From DASRDU01 sp035560235 (GTDB lineage Bacteria; Acidobacteriota; Blastocatellia; RBC074): a stretch of DNA of 64,000 nt. Positions within the stretch are counted from its first letter, which is position 1, and each line of letters begins with the position of its first letter. The stretch is taken from contig DATMAG010000079.1 in the NCBI GenBank assembly GCA_035560235.1, positions 1-64,000 on the forward strand. The letters are read 5' to 3'. Position numbers and translations under genes: made by a program. The notes beneath the pieces are model-generated. The model ran no database searches. It had not been told where the DNA came from and was given only the letters and a program-made list of their open reading frames with translations. Shown here in pieces: positions 17,070 to 26,200 of the stretch.

Positions 17070-17906
17070 ATGAACCTGCTGCTGCTGATTGCGCTGCTGC
17101 TCTATCTCGCCGGTGCGACTTATTCACTCATCACCTTTGCCCGCCAGGAAAAGGGGCGGAGTCTGACGCTGCTGACGATGCTGGCGCTCGGGTTTGCCTC
17201 GCATTCGTCCTGGCTGACGATGCGCGGGGTCGAACTGGAGCATTTTCCCATCGTCAGTCCGAAGGAAGCGGCGTCGTTCATTGCGTGGGCCATCGCCGCT
17301 TATTACCTCGTCATCGGCCCGCGTTACCAGGCGCGCGCGCTGCCCGCGTTCATCCTGCCGTTCGTTTGTCTGTTTACGCTGACCTCGCTGCTGCTGCCGG
17401 AATCAGCTCAGCCGATTTCAGTCGCGCTCTCCAATGCCATCAGCATCAGCACGCTGACGCAGATCATCTTTCCCGCTCACGTCACGCTGGTCATCTTTGC
17501 CTACGCGGCGTTCATCATCACCTTCATCAGCGGCGTTCTCTATCTGGTGCAGGAACACGAACTGAAGGCGAAGAAATTCGGGGGCGCCTTTCAGCGGCTG
17601 CCCGCGCTCAACACGAGCGACGAACTCAGTTACCGTTCGCTGACCATCGGCTTTGCGCTGCTCACCCTGGGCATTCTGACCGGGATTATCTGGAATCAGC
17701 AGCGCGACGGGCGGTACTGGCACAACGATCCGAAGGAAGTTCTCTCGCTGGTGACGTGGCTGATCTATCTGACGATGATTCATTACCGCCTGACCGCCGG
17801 ATGGCGCGGGCGGCGCGTGGCGTGGCTCTCAATCGCGGGTTTCGTCGTCGTTCTCTTCACCTGGGTCGGCACGCGCTTTATGGGCGGCTATCACGTCTTC
17901 GGCTGA
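17070..17906 (+). CDS. CcsA/HemX-like cytochrome c assembly family membrane protein
   Basis: A 278-residue membrane protein with about eight hydrophobic segments, from the family that includes CcsA/ResC (haem delivery for cytochrome c) and HemX. The conserved core in the last third, IIWNQQRDGRYWHNDPKEV followed by SLVTWLIYLTMIHYR, is the periplasmic Trp-rich haem-handling region and the following helix with a conserved His. A TATGAT hexamer at 17033-17038 is a probable -10 box. Without a neighbouring ccs1/resB or hemA, CcsA and HemX cannot be told apart. Confidence 0.85.
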   Translation: MNLLLLIALLLYLAGATYSLITFARQEKGRSLTLLTMLALGFASHSSWLTMRGVELEHFPIVSPKEAASFIAWAIAAYYLVIGPRYQARALPAFILPFVCLFTLTSLLLPESAQPISVALSNAISISTLTQIIFPAHVTLVIFAYAAFIITFISGVLYLVQEHELKAKKFGGAFQRLPALNTSDELSYRSLTIGFALLTLGILTGIIWNQQRDGRYWHNDPKEVLSLVTWLIYLTMIHYRLTAGWRGRRVAWLSIAGFVVVLFTWVGTRFMGGYHVFG

Positions 17907-18052
17907 GTCTGCGCGCCGCAGGGGGGGTCAGAGAATCCGGCTTTCTCGGACATGTGAAATGGTATATGCTTCGGGCGAGTCCCGGCGGATCTGAGGTCGC
18001 AGCGCGTGACCGGATTTATCATCAGAACTAATCAAACGGAGGGTTTCAGGCT

Positions 18053-18364
18053 ATGAAGTTTCCAGGCGGAATGGACATTCAGAAGATGCTCAGGGAAGCG
18101 CAGAAGATGCAGGAGAAGATGGCGAAGGAGATGGAAGACCTGCGCGTGGATGCCACTGCAGGCGGCGGCATCGTCAGAGTTGAAATGACCGGCAACAAGG
18201 AACTGGTTGCCATCAAAATCGATCCCGAAGCCGCAGGCGATGTCGAGATGCTGCAGGATCTGATCGTCGCCGCCGTCAACGAATGCGGGCGCAAGGTGGA
18301 CGAAGCGATGCAGAACAAGATCGGCGGCGCGCTCGGCGGAATGAAGATTCCCGGACTGATGTAG
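18053..18364 (+). CDS. ybaB: YbaB/EbfC nucleoid-associated protein
   Basis: A 103-residue dimeric DNA-binding protein. It has the family pattern of a Gln/Lys/Met-rich N-terminal helix (MQEKMAKEMEDL), the core VRVEMTGNKELVAIKIDPE, and LQDLIVAAVNECGRKVDEAM. GGAGGG precedes ATG. It stands directly before recR, the usual pairing, though the common third partner dnaX is absent here. Confidence 0.95.
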   Translation: MKFPGGMDIQKMLREAQKMQEKMAKEMEDLRVDATAGGGIVRVEMTGNKELVAIKIDPEAAGDVEMLQDLIVAAVNECGRKVDEAMQNKIGGALGGMKIPGLM

Positions 18365-18366
18365 GC

Positions 18367-18429
18367 GATTGCAGATTTGAGATTTGGGATTGCAGAACGA
18401 TCTGCAGTCTCAAATCTGCAATCTGAAAT
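18367..18429. repeat. Heptad repeat pair (GATTGCA / CTGCAAT family) between ybaB and recR
   Basis: The left arm is GATTGCA, GATTTGA, GATTTGG, GATTGCA. The right arm is CTGCAGT, CTCAAAT, CTGCAAT, CTGAAAT. The arms are mutually complementary and are followed by TTTTTT, so the transcript would resemble a factor-independent terminator placed seven bases before recR. Members of the same family occur at 19064, 35859 and 38069. Confidence 0.88.
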
Positions 18430-18435
18430 TTTTTC

Positions 18436-19050
18436 ATGCTCGATTACGCAGAACCTGTCACGAAACTGATTGATGAATTCAAGCGGCTGCCCGGCATCGG
18501 TCACAAGTCGGCGCAGCGTCTCGCCTTTCACCTGCTCAAATCCACACAGGAAGAGGCCGACCGTCTGATCGAAGCGATTCGCGAGGTCAAGGAGAAGATC
18601 ACCTTCTGCTCAGTCTGCAATAACCTGACCGACACCGATCCCTGCCGCTACTGCTCGAGCGCGAGCCGCGACCGCTCGATCATCTGCGTGGTCGAGGAAC
18701 CGTTCAATCTGGTGGCGATTGAAAAGACGCGCGAGTATCACGGCCTCTATCACGTCCTGCACGGCGCGCTCTCGCCGATTCGCGGCATCGGGCCGGAAGA
18801 GCTGAGGATCAAAAGCCTGCTTGAACGCCTGCGCCCCGGCGCTGACGGCGAACCGGAAGTCAGGGAGATCATCCTCGCCACCAATCCGAACACCGAAGGC
18901 GAAGCGACAGCGAATTACCTGAGCCGCCTGCTCAAGCCGCTCGGGGTCAGGGTCACGCGCATTGCGATGGGCCTGCCCGTCGGCAGCGATCTTGAATATG
19001 CCGATGAAGTGACGATGCACAAGGCGCTCGCCAATCGCCGCGAAGTCTGA
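18436..19050 (+). CDS. recR: Recombination mediator RecR
   Basis: A 204-residue RecFOR-pathway protein that helps load RecA at gaps. It has an N-terminal helix-hairpin-helix (LPGIGHKSAQRLAFHLL), a four-Cys zinc finger (CSVCNNLTDTDPCRYC), a Toprim domain starting ICVVEEPFNLVAIE with YHVLHGALSPIRGIGPE, and the Walker-like C-terminal TRIAMGLPVGSDLEYAD. Length and motif order are standard. No classical ribosome site precedes ATG at 18436; the heptad repeat ends directly before it. Confidence 0.97.
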   Translation: MLDYAEPVTKLIDEFKRLPGIGHKSAQRLAFHLLKSTQEEADRLIEAIREVKEKITFCSVCNNLTDTDPCRYCSSASRDRSIICVVEEPFNLVAIEKTREYHGLYHVLHGALSPIRGIGPEELRIKSLLERLRPGADGEPEVREIILATNPNTEGEATANYLSRLLKPLGVRVTRIAMGLPVGSDLEYADEVTMHKALANRREV

Positions 19051-19063
19051 CCTCGCAACTCTC

Positions 19064-19090
19064 GAATCTCAGATTTCAAATTTGAGACCC
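19064..19090. repeat. Short heptad repeat of the AATCTCA family
   Basis: About four heptad units (GAATCTC, AGATTTC, AAATTTG, AGACCCC) fill most of the 44-bp gap after recR and are partly self-complementary. The sequence matches the family in the ybaB-recR and atp gaps. Confidence 0.7.
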
Positions 19091-19094
19091 CGTT

Positions 19095-19580
19095 ATGCAA
19101 CCACCCGATTATCTGGCCGATTATCTGAAACTGAAGGCAGCCAACGATCAGCTGCGCGAACGCGCGAAGCAGTGGCTGTTTGAAACGTTCGGCAGGCTGA
19201 TTGCCGAAACGAATCGCAGCTTCAGCGATCAGCCCGGAGTGGCCATGATTCAGACGGGCTTTCAACCGCGGGAGTTCAAGGCGGACAGGGCCACGATGGT
19301 TGGTGAAGCGATGGCGGCGCGGTACCGGATGAATACGCTGCTCGTTGAAGTCGGCTGGCCGCGCCTGCCCGAACACGGCTTTCTCACCGGCCCGGGCCTC
19401 GCGCGCGGCCGCATCAGCCTCAGCCCGAATCCGACGATTGACGCCAACCTGATTGACGAACTGATTCTGAAACAGCGCGGCACTGAAGCCGACTGGCACA
19501 TCATCAGCAATAAACAAATCGGCGCGATGGTGACGGAAGAGTATCTGCGCGCCTGCCTGAACCGGGTGCTGGCAGACTGA
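19095..19580 (+). CDS. Conserved-looking hypothetical protein
   Basis: A 161-residue soluble protein with no signal or membrane segment. The N-terminal third is helical and rich in Ala/Leu/Arg. The middle has RYRMNTLLVEVGWPRLPEHGF, followed by a Gly-rich turn and LSPNPTIDANLIDELIL. Codon use matches the neighbours. The family is not recognised. It follows recR by 44 bases in the same direction and could be co-transcribed. It converges with the minor pilin operon, leaving a 10-bp gap. Confidence 0.75.
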   Translation: MQPPDYLADYLKLKAANDQLRERAKQWLFETFGRLIAETNRSFSDQPGVAMIQTGFQPREFKADRATMVGEAMAARYRMNTLLVEVGWPRLPEHGFLTGPGLARGRISLSPNPTIDANLIDELILKQRGTEADWHIISNKQIGAMVTEEYLRACLNRVLAD

Positions 19581-19590
19581 GATAAATTTT

Positions 19591-21141
19591 TCAGGGCGCC
19601 TGCTTGACCTGCCGCCACGCGATCTGAGTAAGGTTGCCGAGCCGTCCGGTGGCGTTGTTGAAATTCAGCGTGAAGTTCCCGCCAATCGCATTGCTCGTAA
19701 TCAGGCTGTCAACATTGGCTCGATTGCGCGCCACGATCTGACCCTCGAAGCTTCCATTTCCTCTCAGATCAACCTGCTCGCCGGCATAAATCACGCCGGT
19801 CAGATTCACCGAAGCGGCGGTGCCGTTGAGTTTGAAATCGGTACCAGCCAGAAAGAGCAGATCAACGCGCGCAAACGGCGGCTGCAGCGGCGAAAGATCG
19901 AGCGCGCGCGGCCCCGCCAGCCATGGCGTGAAGTTGGCATTGCCGTTGATCGTCATATTGCCCGTCGAGATCACCGAAATCGCATAACTGCCGCCGTTGC
20001 ATTCAATATTGCCGAAGCAGAAATAAGCCTTGTTTGAGGTCGCGCCCGTTGAAGCCAGGCTCCAGCGTTTGTTGATGCCGCTGCCCGTCTGTGACCAGCC
20101 GTAAGTCGAAGGGCTGCTGAGCGCGCCGGTGCGCGTGTCGAGCGCGTAACCGCCTGCGGGAACGCTCGCAGGCACGGTTGATGAAGGCAGTCCGACGAGC
20201 GAGACAGCGCGGCTCAGATCGGAAAGATTATCAACCAGCACAACATCGCATCTGGAGATGAAATAGTTTTCCGGCTGAAGCGTGTCGCCCGAAGCGGGAA
20301 ACGGTTTGAGATCGGGAATGAAGAGGCGCGGCTGATTGCCTGCCTTGAAGCCGCCAACGTCAGCTGAACCGCCGGTCTGCGTCAGCGCGCCTGAAGCAGT
20401 GGCGCTTTGCGCAATCGTCGTGTTGCCGCCCAGCGTCAGGCCGCTGTTGGTGTGAACGCTGCCGTACTGGCCCTGAATTTCTGAACTGCCAGCCACCGAC
20501 AGATCACCTTCTGAAAGCATGGCCGGATACGGAATGAAGCCGATCACCGCATCAATCACCGTGCGCGCGCCGCTCGCTCCGACGCCGATTGAACGAACAA
20601 CAATGCGGTTGTTGTGATCGAGCTTCCAGTAACTGGTTTCGGTATTGTTCTCGTGCGGCGGCGCTGCCGGAGCGGCGTAATTGACCTGCGGGTTATCGTC
20701 GTCGTAAACCTGCACGTAGTATCTGCCGCTCGCCAGGCCGATTCCGGCAGCGGGAATCGTGGCGCAATCCGCCGGAATGTAGCGCGTATCGGTCAGCAGT
20801 TGTCCGGCTGACTGACTGGCGCTGCCGTAAAGCACATCATCAAAATTGAACTTGCCGTCGCCGTTCAGATCGCCTGTCAGCGTGCCGGTGTGGCCCGGAT
20901 CGCCGTTCATTGCCCGGAAGATCGAGAGCGCGTGATTGACCCCGGCTTCAGCCAGATAAAACGATCCGGCGTCGCGTTCGTAATTGCCGCTGACGATCAC
21001 GGCAGAGAGGCTCGACATCGTCAGCGCCAGACCGAGCAGCAGCATCAGCGCCAGCGTCAGCAGCGTCATCACCAGCGTCACGCCGCGTTCATTTCGGGCG
21101 GCACGGAACGGCCTGATCGCGCCTGCGGATTTCAGTTTCAT
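19591..21141 (-). CDS. PilX-like minor pilin / pilus assembly protein
   Basis: A 516-residue type IV pilus-associated protein. The N-terminus has a short basic leader then GVTLVMTLLTLALMLLLGLALT, the hydrophobic helix of a PilX_N-type pilin, followed by FYLAEAGVNHAL. The rest is a long Ser/Gly/Asn-rich beta region. DLNGDGKFNFDD (about residues 89-100) looks like a Ca-binding EF-hand/dockerin loop. ATG at 21141 has GGAGGA five bases upstream. It is the last gene of the four-gene pilin operon and is larger than proteobacterial PilX, so it may carry an adhesin-like tip domain. Confidence 0.85.
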   Translation of the reverse strand: MKLKSAGAIRPFRAARNERGVTLVMTLLTLALMLLLGLALTMSSLSAVIVSGNYERDAGSFYLAEAGVNHALSIFRAMNGDPGHTGTLTGDLNGDGKFNFDDVLYGSASQSAGQLLTDTRYIPADCATIPAAGIGLASGRYYVQVYDDDNPQVNYAAPAAPPHENNTETSYWKLDHNNRIVVRSIGVGASGARTVIDAVIGFIPYPAMLSEGDLSVAGSSEIQGQYGSVHTNSGLTLGGNTTIAQSATASGALTQTGGSADVGGFKAGNQPRLFIPDLKPFPASGDTLQPENYFISRCDVVLVDNLSDLSRAVSLVGLPSSTVPASVPAGGYALDTRTGALSSPSTYGWSQTGSGINKRWSLASTGATSNKAYFCFGNIECNGGSYAISVISTGNMTINGNANFTPWLAGPRALDLSPLQPPFARVDLLFLAGTDFKLNGTAASVNLTGVIYAGEQVDLRGNGSFEGQIVARNRANVDSLITSNAIGGNFTLNFNNATGRLGNLTQIAWRQVKQAP

Positions 21142-21151
21142 ACGTCCTCCA

Positions 21152-21778
21152 TTACTGGCGATTGCGCAACTGCACGCGCCCTGACATCGTGGCCGTGCGG
21201 TACATTCCGTCACCCGGCACGGCGCGTGTCGAGCGGGCGGTGACTGTCAGGCTGATCGAGCGGCGGTCAGCAGCTTCGGTGAAGACGACCGACTGGATGT
21301 CCTGCACGATGGGGCTGGTGACGCCGCCCGGAGTGTTGTCCACCATCTCGATGGTCGTGCCGTTCAGCCGCAGCGTGACGTTCTCGGAAGTGATGATGTT
21401 GTCGCTCGATGAAATATTGTCGGTGAATGTGCCGTTGCCGTTGTAATCGGCAAAGATCGTCACCTGATTGCCGCCCGTGCCGGGCGTGACGGTAACGCCG
21501 CTGCTGGCCACCGAAGTCGAAGTCAGCGGATTGAAGGTCTGAATGCTGGCCGGATTGTTGCCCGCGCCCCGCAGGATTTCGCTGAGCCGCAGGATGGCGA
21601 AGCGGGCGTTCTCCTGCGCGTCGGCGTTCGCCTGCTCGGCGCTGTAAGCTCGCTGACTGTTGATGAGCAGGCTCAGCGCCGCGCCCATCACAATCGTTGA
21701 GAGTCCGACCGAAACGATCATTTCAAGCAGCGAGAAGCCTGCTTCAGGCTGCGCTCTGCGCTTTGTGTCTGCTTTCAT
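21152..21778 (-). CDS. PilW-like minor pilin
   Basis: A 208-residue prepilin with a type III leader: basic N-terminus, then the cleavage motif AGFSLLEMIVS with conserved Gly-Phe and Glu at +5, and a hydrophobic helix running to about residue 42. YSAEQANADAQENARFAILRLSEILR after the helix is the standard PilW-like continuation. The C-terminal half is beta-rich. The start is 5 bases after the pilV-like gene. It probably helps prime pilus assembly at the inner membrane. Confidence 0.88.
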   Translation of the reverse strand: MKADTKRRAQPEAGFSLLEMIVSVGLSTIVMGAALSLLINSQRAYSAEQANADAQENARFAILRLSEILRGAGNNPASIQTFNPLTSTSVASSGVTVTPGTGGNQVTIFADYNGNGTFTDNISSSDNIITSENVTLRLNGTTIEMVDNTPGGVTSPIVQDIQSVVFTEAADRRSISLTVTARSTRAVPGDGMYRTATMSGRVQLRNRQ

Positions 21779-21783
21779 CCCTG

Positions 21784-22221
21784 CTACTCCTGGGGTCTGA
21801 CCAGAATGGTCGTAATGTCCATCTGCTGTTTGGCACGGCGCGGATCAGTGATGGTGGAGATGATCCTCACGGTCACGATCCGCGTATCCGGCGTCGGCCC
21901 GGCAGTTACTGACCAGCGGCGAATGAAATTGCCGGGCGCGTCGTTGTGATCGGCGACATTGCTGGTCAGCGGATCGGGGCTGCCGGTGAGCTGCAGCTGT
22001 GCGTTGTCAAAATCCAGACCGCGCAACTCTTCAATCTTGTCCTGTGCGGCAATGGTCGCGGCGCCGTTGTTGAAGCTGTAGGAATTGTCACGCATCGCGA
22101 GGGCAAACAACTCGGCGACCGAAATCAGGCCGACGAGCATAATCAGCATCGAGACGATCACCTCAACAAGCGTGAATCCCTCTTCCCGCTTCGGGCGAAC
22201 ACGCTGAGTGTCTGAAATCAT
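21784..22221 (-). CDS. PilV-like minor pilin
   Basis: A 145-residue prepilin. The leader ends in EEGFTLVEVIVSMLIMLVGL, giving peptidase cleavage after Gly and Glu at +5 of the mature chain. The following AELFALAMRDNSYSFNNGAATIAAQDKIEELR is typical of PilV. The short C-terminal domain is beta-rich. It lies between the fimT-like and pilW-like genes in one operon. Confidence 0.88.
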   Translation of the reverse strand: MISDTQRVRPKREEGFTLVEVIVSMLIMLVGLISVAELFALAMRDNSYSFNNGAATIAAQDKIEELRGLDFDNAQLQLTGSPDPLTSNVADHNDAPGNFIRRWSVTAGPTPDTRIVTVRIISTITDPRRAKQQMDITTILVRPQE

Positions 22222-22301
22222 TCTGCTCCCTCCGGCAAAAGGGGACGGGAGGAAAGCGGAACTGCCAGGCTCTGCTTTCCTCCGTTCCTCTGGTCATCAG
22301 C

Positions 22302-22781
22302 TCAGTGGCTGACAGTGGTGATGCTGACGCTGCCGCGCAGCGAGACATTGACCTGCTGCGTGGTTTTGAAGTTGGAAACCCGGATTGACGGCGCTCCGGG
22401 CAGGACGGATGAGGGGACGGTCAGCGGCATTTCACCGCGCGAATTGAAGCGGATGGCGGCTGGCCCGGTCACTCCGGAAGGCAGATAGATCTGTGTCGTC
22501 GGCGGGAGCAGTTGTGCTTCTGACACATCCAGCAGGCCGTTGCCGTTGGCGTCAATGCCATAGCTGTTGGTGGCGGGAGAGAAGATGACATCGCGGCTGG
22601 TGTTGAGCGTTACGGCCTCACCCCGCGCGCGATAAAGCGTGGCGGAGATGGCTGATGACGCGGCAGTGAGCCGGTAGGATTCGATGGCTGAAACAAGCGG
22701 CGAAGCGGAAATGGAACAAAGCGTCGCCAGAATGGCGACAGCGGCTGACAATTCAATCACGCTGAATCCCTTTTCTTTCAT
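22302..22781 (-). CDS. FimT/GspH-like minor pilin
   Basis: A 159-residue prepilin and first gene of the operon. A very short leader (MKEKG) precedes FSVIELSAAVAILATL, with Glu at +5. SYRLTAASSAISATLYRARGEAVTLN is typical of FimT/GspH. The globular part contains a DANGNGLLDVSEAQ calcium-loop-like segment. AGAGG lies five bases before ATG at 22781. The GEMM-type riboswitch upstream probably controls this gene and the three after it. Confidence 0.88.
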   Translation of the reverse strand: MKEKGFSVIELSAAVAILATLCSISASPLVSAIESYRLTAASSAISATLYRARGEAVTLNTSRDVIFSPATNSYGIDANGNGLLDVSEAQLLPPTTQIYLPSGVTGPAAIRFNSRGEMPLTVPSSVLPGAPSIRVSNFKTTQQVNVSLRGSVSITTVSH

Positions 22782-22954
22782 ATGAACCTCTCTGTCGGGT
22801 TAAGCGTGACGGCGCAACTCGCTGAGCTGTCGTCACGCGATTGACGGATCAGTTCACCTTAAAGGATTGAACGCGCGGAAGGTAAAGTTCGGGAGGTCAG
22901 GACGAGCGGGCCGTGACAGAAAGCCAGACGCCGCAGGCACTGGCTCCCTCACTT

Positions 22955-23040
22955 CGGCGGCCCTCCAGGCCATATCACAATCTGTGCTGTGACTTAGGCC
23001 GATGGCTTTGCGTCTCGCCCTTTCGCAACGAGTTGCCTTT
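22955..23040 (-). promoter_or_regulatory. GEMM-family (cyclic dinucleotide) riboswitch
   Basis: On the minus strand, 5' to 3': AAAGGCAAC, a GAAA-tetraloop stem closed by CTCG/CGAG, the hallmark GACGCAAAGCC (23014-23004), GGCCTAAG (23000-22993), a TCACA/TGTGA stem, GGCC (22971-22968), and GGGCCGCCGAA. This is the order and content of the c-di-GMP-I (GEMM) aptamer. The 3' strand reads GGGCC where the consensus is GGGTT, giving two A-C mismatches in the closing stem. The base equivalent to G20 of the Vc2 aptamer is A, as in cAMP-GMP-sensing GEMM-Ib members. It lies about 175 bases before the minor pilin operon. A further hairpin (arms GCGTGACG at 22804-22811 and 22831-22838) between aptamer and ATG may be the expression platform. 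No other feature is seen in the gap 22782-23236. Confidence 0.82.
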
Positions 23041-23236
23041 ATCGGTGAAGGTAGCTGCTTTTTGTAACCAGGCAACGCTCAGCCTTCCATTCTGAAAGCC
23101 GGATTCGTTACCAACGCTTGTTGCTCCGTGAGGGAATAAGCAATCATCATTGACGCCGCCATTAGAACTGAACAGCGGTCTCTAATTCAAGTCACGATTT
23201 GATGATATTTTGCTGGCCTTCACCGGAACCGTTTTC

Positions 23237-26200
23237 TCACTGCACCGTCGCTTTTCGTTCCAGCTTGCCCCAGCCGACAATCGAGCCGCGCAGCGCCGCC
23301 AGCGTTGACCTGATCGCCACGTAATACATCAGCTGCCGGTAAAAGAAGCGCTGCAACAGCAGCCACACCATCAGCCGCCAGTCTTCTGTCTTTTCGAGCA
23401 GAAAAGCCACCAGCGCCGCCAGAAAGTCCACCAGCAGAAAGAGCGTGTAATAAAACAGCACGCGCTTCAGGCCGTCAGTCGAATATTCGTTCGGATGCTG
23501 AGCGCGCTGCCACAGCGTCGAGACGAATGACCACAGCATCAGCAGATCCATCACCGGCGAAATCAGCGGAAAGAGAATCTGAAAGATCAGCACGTTCGGA
23601 ATCGCAAACGCGCCGAGCGCGCCGTATCGCGGGCGAAAGAGCGTGTCGAGATGCTTCCACGCCGCCTGCAGTGTGCCGAACATCCAGCGGTAACGCTGTT
23701 TGATAAAGCCGCGCACCGTGTCGGGCGCTTCGGTCAGCGCAATGGCCTCGTCTTCATACGTAATGTCATAGCCCATGCGCCTGATGGCCAGCGTCAGGTC
23801 GGCGTCTTCGGCCAGCGTTTCATTCGTGAAGCCGCCTGCGCGCAGGATCAGTTCGCGCCGCCACGCGCCGATTGCGCCCGGCACGACCGTAATGCAGTTG
23901 AGCACATCGAAGGCGCGCCGGTCGAGATTCTGGCTTGTGATGTATTCGAGCGCCTGCCATCGCGTCAGCAGGTTCAGGCGATTGCCGACTTTCGCATTGC
24001 CCGCGACCGCGCCCGTTTTTTTGTCGGCAAAATGGCGCACCAGTTTGCTGATCGCGTCGGGACGAAAGATCGTGTCGGCATCCAGCCCGATCACGACTTC
24101 AGCCTCAGTCCGATTGATGCCGTAATTGAGCGCCGCCGCCTTGCCGCCATTCGGTTTCGTGAAGGCGCGCACCTGCGGGTGCTGACCGAATTCATCAAGC
24201 ACGCGCTGATAAGTCGCATCCTGCGAACCGTCATCAACCACGACGATGTCAAAGTTCGGATAGTCGGATTCAAGCAGTGAATGAATTGTCTTGCTGATGA
24301 CCTTCTCTTCATTCCACGCCGGAACGATGACGCTGACCCTGGGCTGATAGTCAGTCGGCCAGGTCGTGTGACGACTCATCCACCATTCGCTGATGGCCAG
24401 GACGCCGATAAAGAGCAGGCGCATCAGCCCCAGAATGATTCCGGCGATGAACAGATAGTTGACCGTCGCGCTGATCCAGTTGATGAGCAGGAATCCGGCG
24501 TCGTTGATTTTTGCGCTCAGGCGTTCGTCACGCGGAATCGGCGGCATCACGGCGTCGCGTGACAGGCCGATCAGGTCTGACACGGTGACGAGTTCAAAGC
24601 CACGCGCGCGCAAGCCTTCGATGATCTGCGGCAGGGCGCGCACCGTTTCTGAACGGTCGCCGCCGCTGTCGTGCAGCAGCACCACATTGCCTTCGCCGTT
24701 CACCGCGCCGTCAATCGTGGCTTTGACGATCTGCTCCACGCCTGGATTGCGCCAGTCGTTCGGGTCAATCTGCATGCCGATGGTGTAATAACCCTTCTCG
24801 CTCGTAAACAGCAGCGGTTTGACCTGATCGGGCGTTTCGGGTTCCACGTCTTCAGCGTAAGGCGGGCGAAAGAGCAGCGTCTGCCGCCCGATGCGGCTTT
24901 CCAGCAGCCGCTCGGTCACGTTGAGTTCAAGCCTGAGCTGCTGCTCGCTGATGACACTGACATTCGGATGCGTGAAGGTGTGGCTGCCGATTTCGTGACC
25001 TTCACGGTCAATGCGTTTGAGCAGGTCAGGATTGAGATCGCCGTTGAGTCCGACAATGAAAAACGTCGCGGGCGCGTGATACTGCTTCAGCACATCGAGC
25101 ACCTGCGGCGTAAAGCGCGCATCAGGCCCGTCATCAAAGGTCAGCGCAATCTTCTTTTTGCTCGCCGCGCCGCGCCGCTCGATCACGTAAGGCGAAGGGA
25201 AATCGCTTTCGGTCAGTGACTCAGAATTGATCAGCCCGGTCTGCTGATCGAAGGTGATTGAGCGTCGGCCATTGTGCGGCGTGGACTTGACGTGCAGCAC
25301 TTCGCCCTGGCCTTCGTAATCAATGTCGTAACCGTAACGCAGCGTCCTGACCGCATCGGCAGCGGCGCTGTCGAGCGATGACCGCCGCTCAAAGACTGAC
25401 CAGACCGAAGGATCTTCAGAACCGAGCCGCCACAGCGCATAACCACGCGGGCTGTAGCGATTGCCTTCGACCATTTCATTGAAGGTCGTCACCGCGTTGA
25501 GAAACCAGACGTGATGCACTGCGCCCTTTTCATCCTCGTAACTGAAGGTCGGATTGAGCGAGGATGAATCGAGCGTGATCAGCTTTTCGTTCTTCGTCTG
25601 CGGGTCGGTGCTGTCCTGCGCGATGGTCAGCGCTTCCTGAAATGAAATTTCATTCGCCGGTTTTGTTTTCTCCGTCCAGTCATAACCGTAATTGCCGACC
25701 GCAATCACATACTTGTCAGACGGCAGTTCGGCAAAGCGTTTTCTGAGCGCGTTCGCATACCAGCCCTGCGAAGCGACCGGCCCGGCGTCGCTGCTGCTTT
25801 CGTGCTCGTCATAGGCCATCAGAATCAGGTAATCATTGACCTGCGCGAGGCCGCGATAATCAAATGACGAATCATCGAGCGGAACTGACTGCGAAACTTC
25901 AAGGCCGAGCGGATGAAACTGATTCCAGAGTTCCTGCTGAAATTTCCTGAGATCGCCCTGGCTGGCTGGCGGGACGTTTTCAAAATCAACGCTGATGCCG
26001 GAAAAGTTGTGATCGCGGACGAATTTGAGCAACTGCCCGATGGCGCGGCTGCGCGCCGCCGGGTCAGCGAGCATCGCAGAGAGCTTGTCGCGTTCCCACT
26101 CCATCGTTTCAGAGCGGAAGTTGTTGACGAGCGGCACGATTCGCAGGTCATTGCGATGCTCACGAATCCAGGCCAGCGCCTGCTCGGTTTTGTATGGATC

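Noticed and set aside
17907..18052. Possible SRP RNA before ybaB-recR
   Set aside because: Some genomes place the SRP RNA near dnaX-ybaB-recR, but the conserved GGAA-loop core of the Alu/S domain is not present here.
22854..23075. 73-residue minus-strand ORF in the gap before the pilin operon
   Set aside because: It lies across the riboswitch and has no family similarity or ribosome site; the conserved RNA explains the sequence better.
23071..23076. Circularly permuted riboswitch using the upstream GUUGCC as the closing strand
   Set aside because: A recognisable, though mismatched, 3' strand (GGGCCGCCGAA) is present at the canonical place, so the normal order is more likely; the upstream match may be an alternative pairing.
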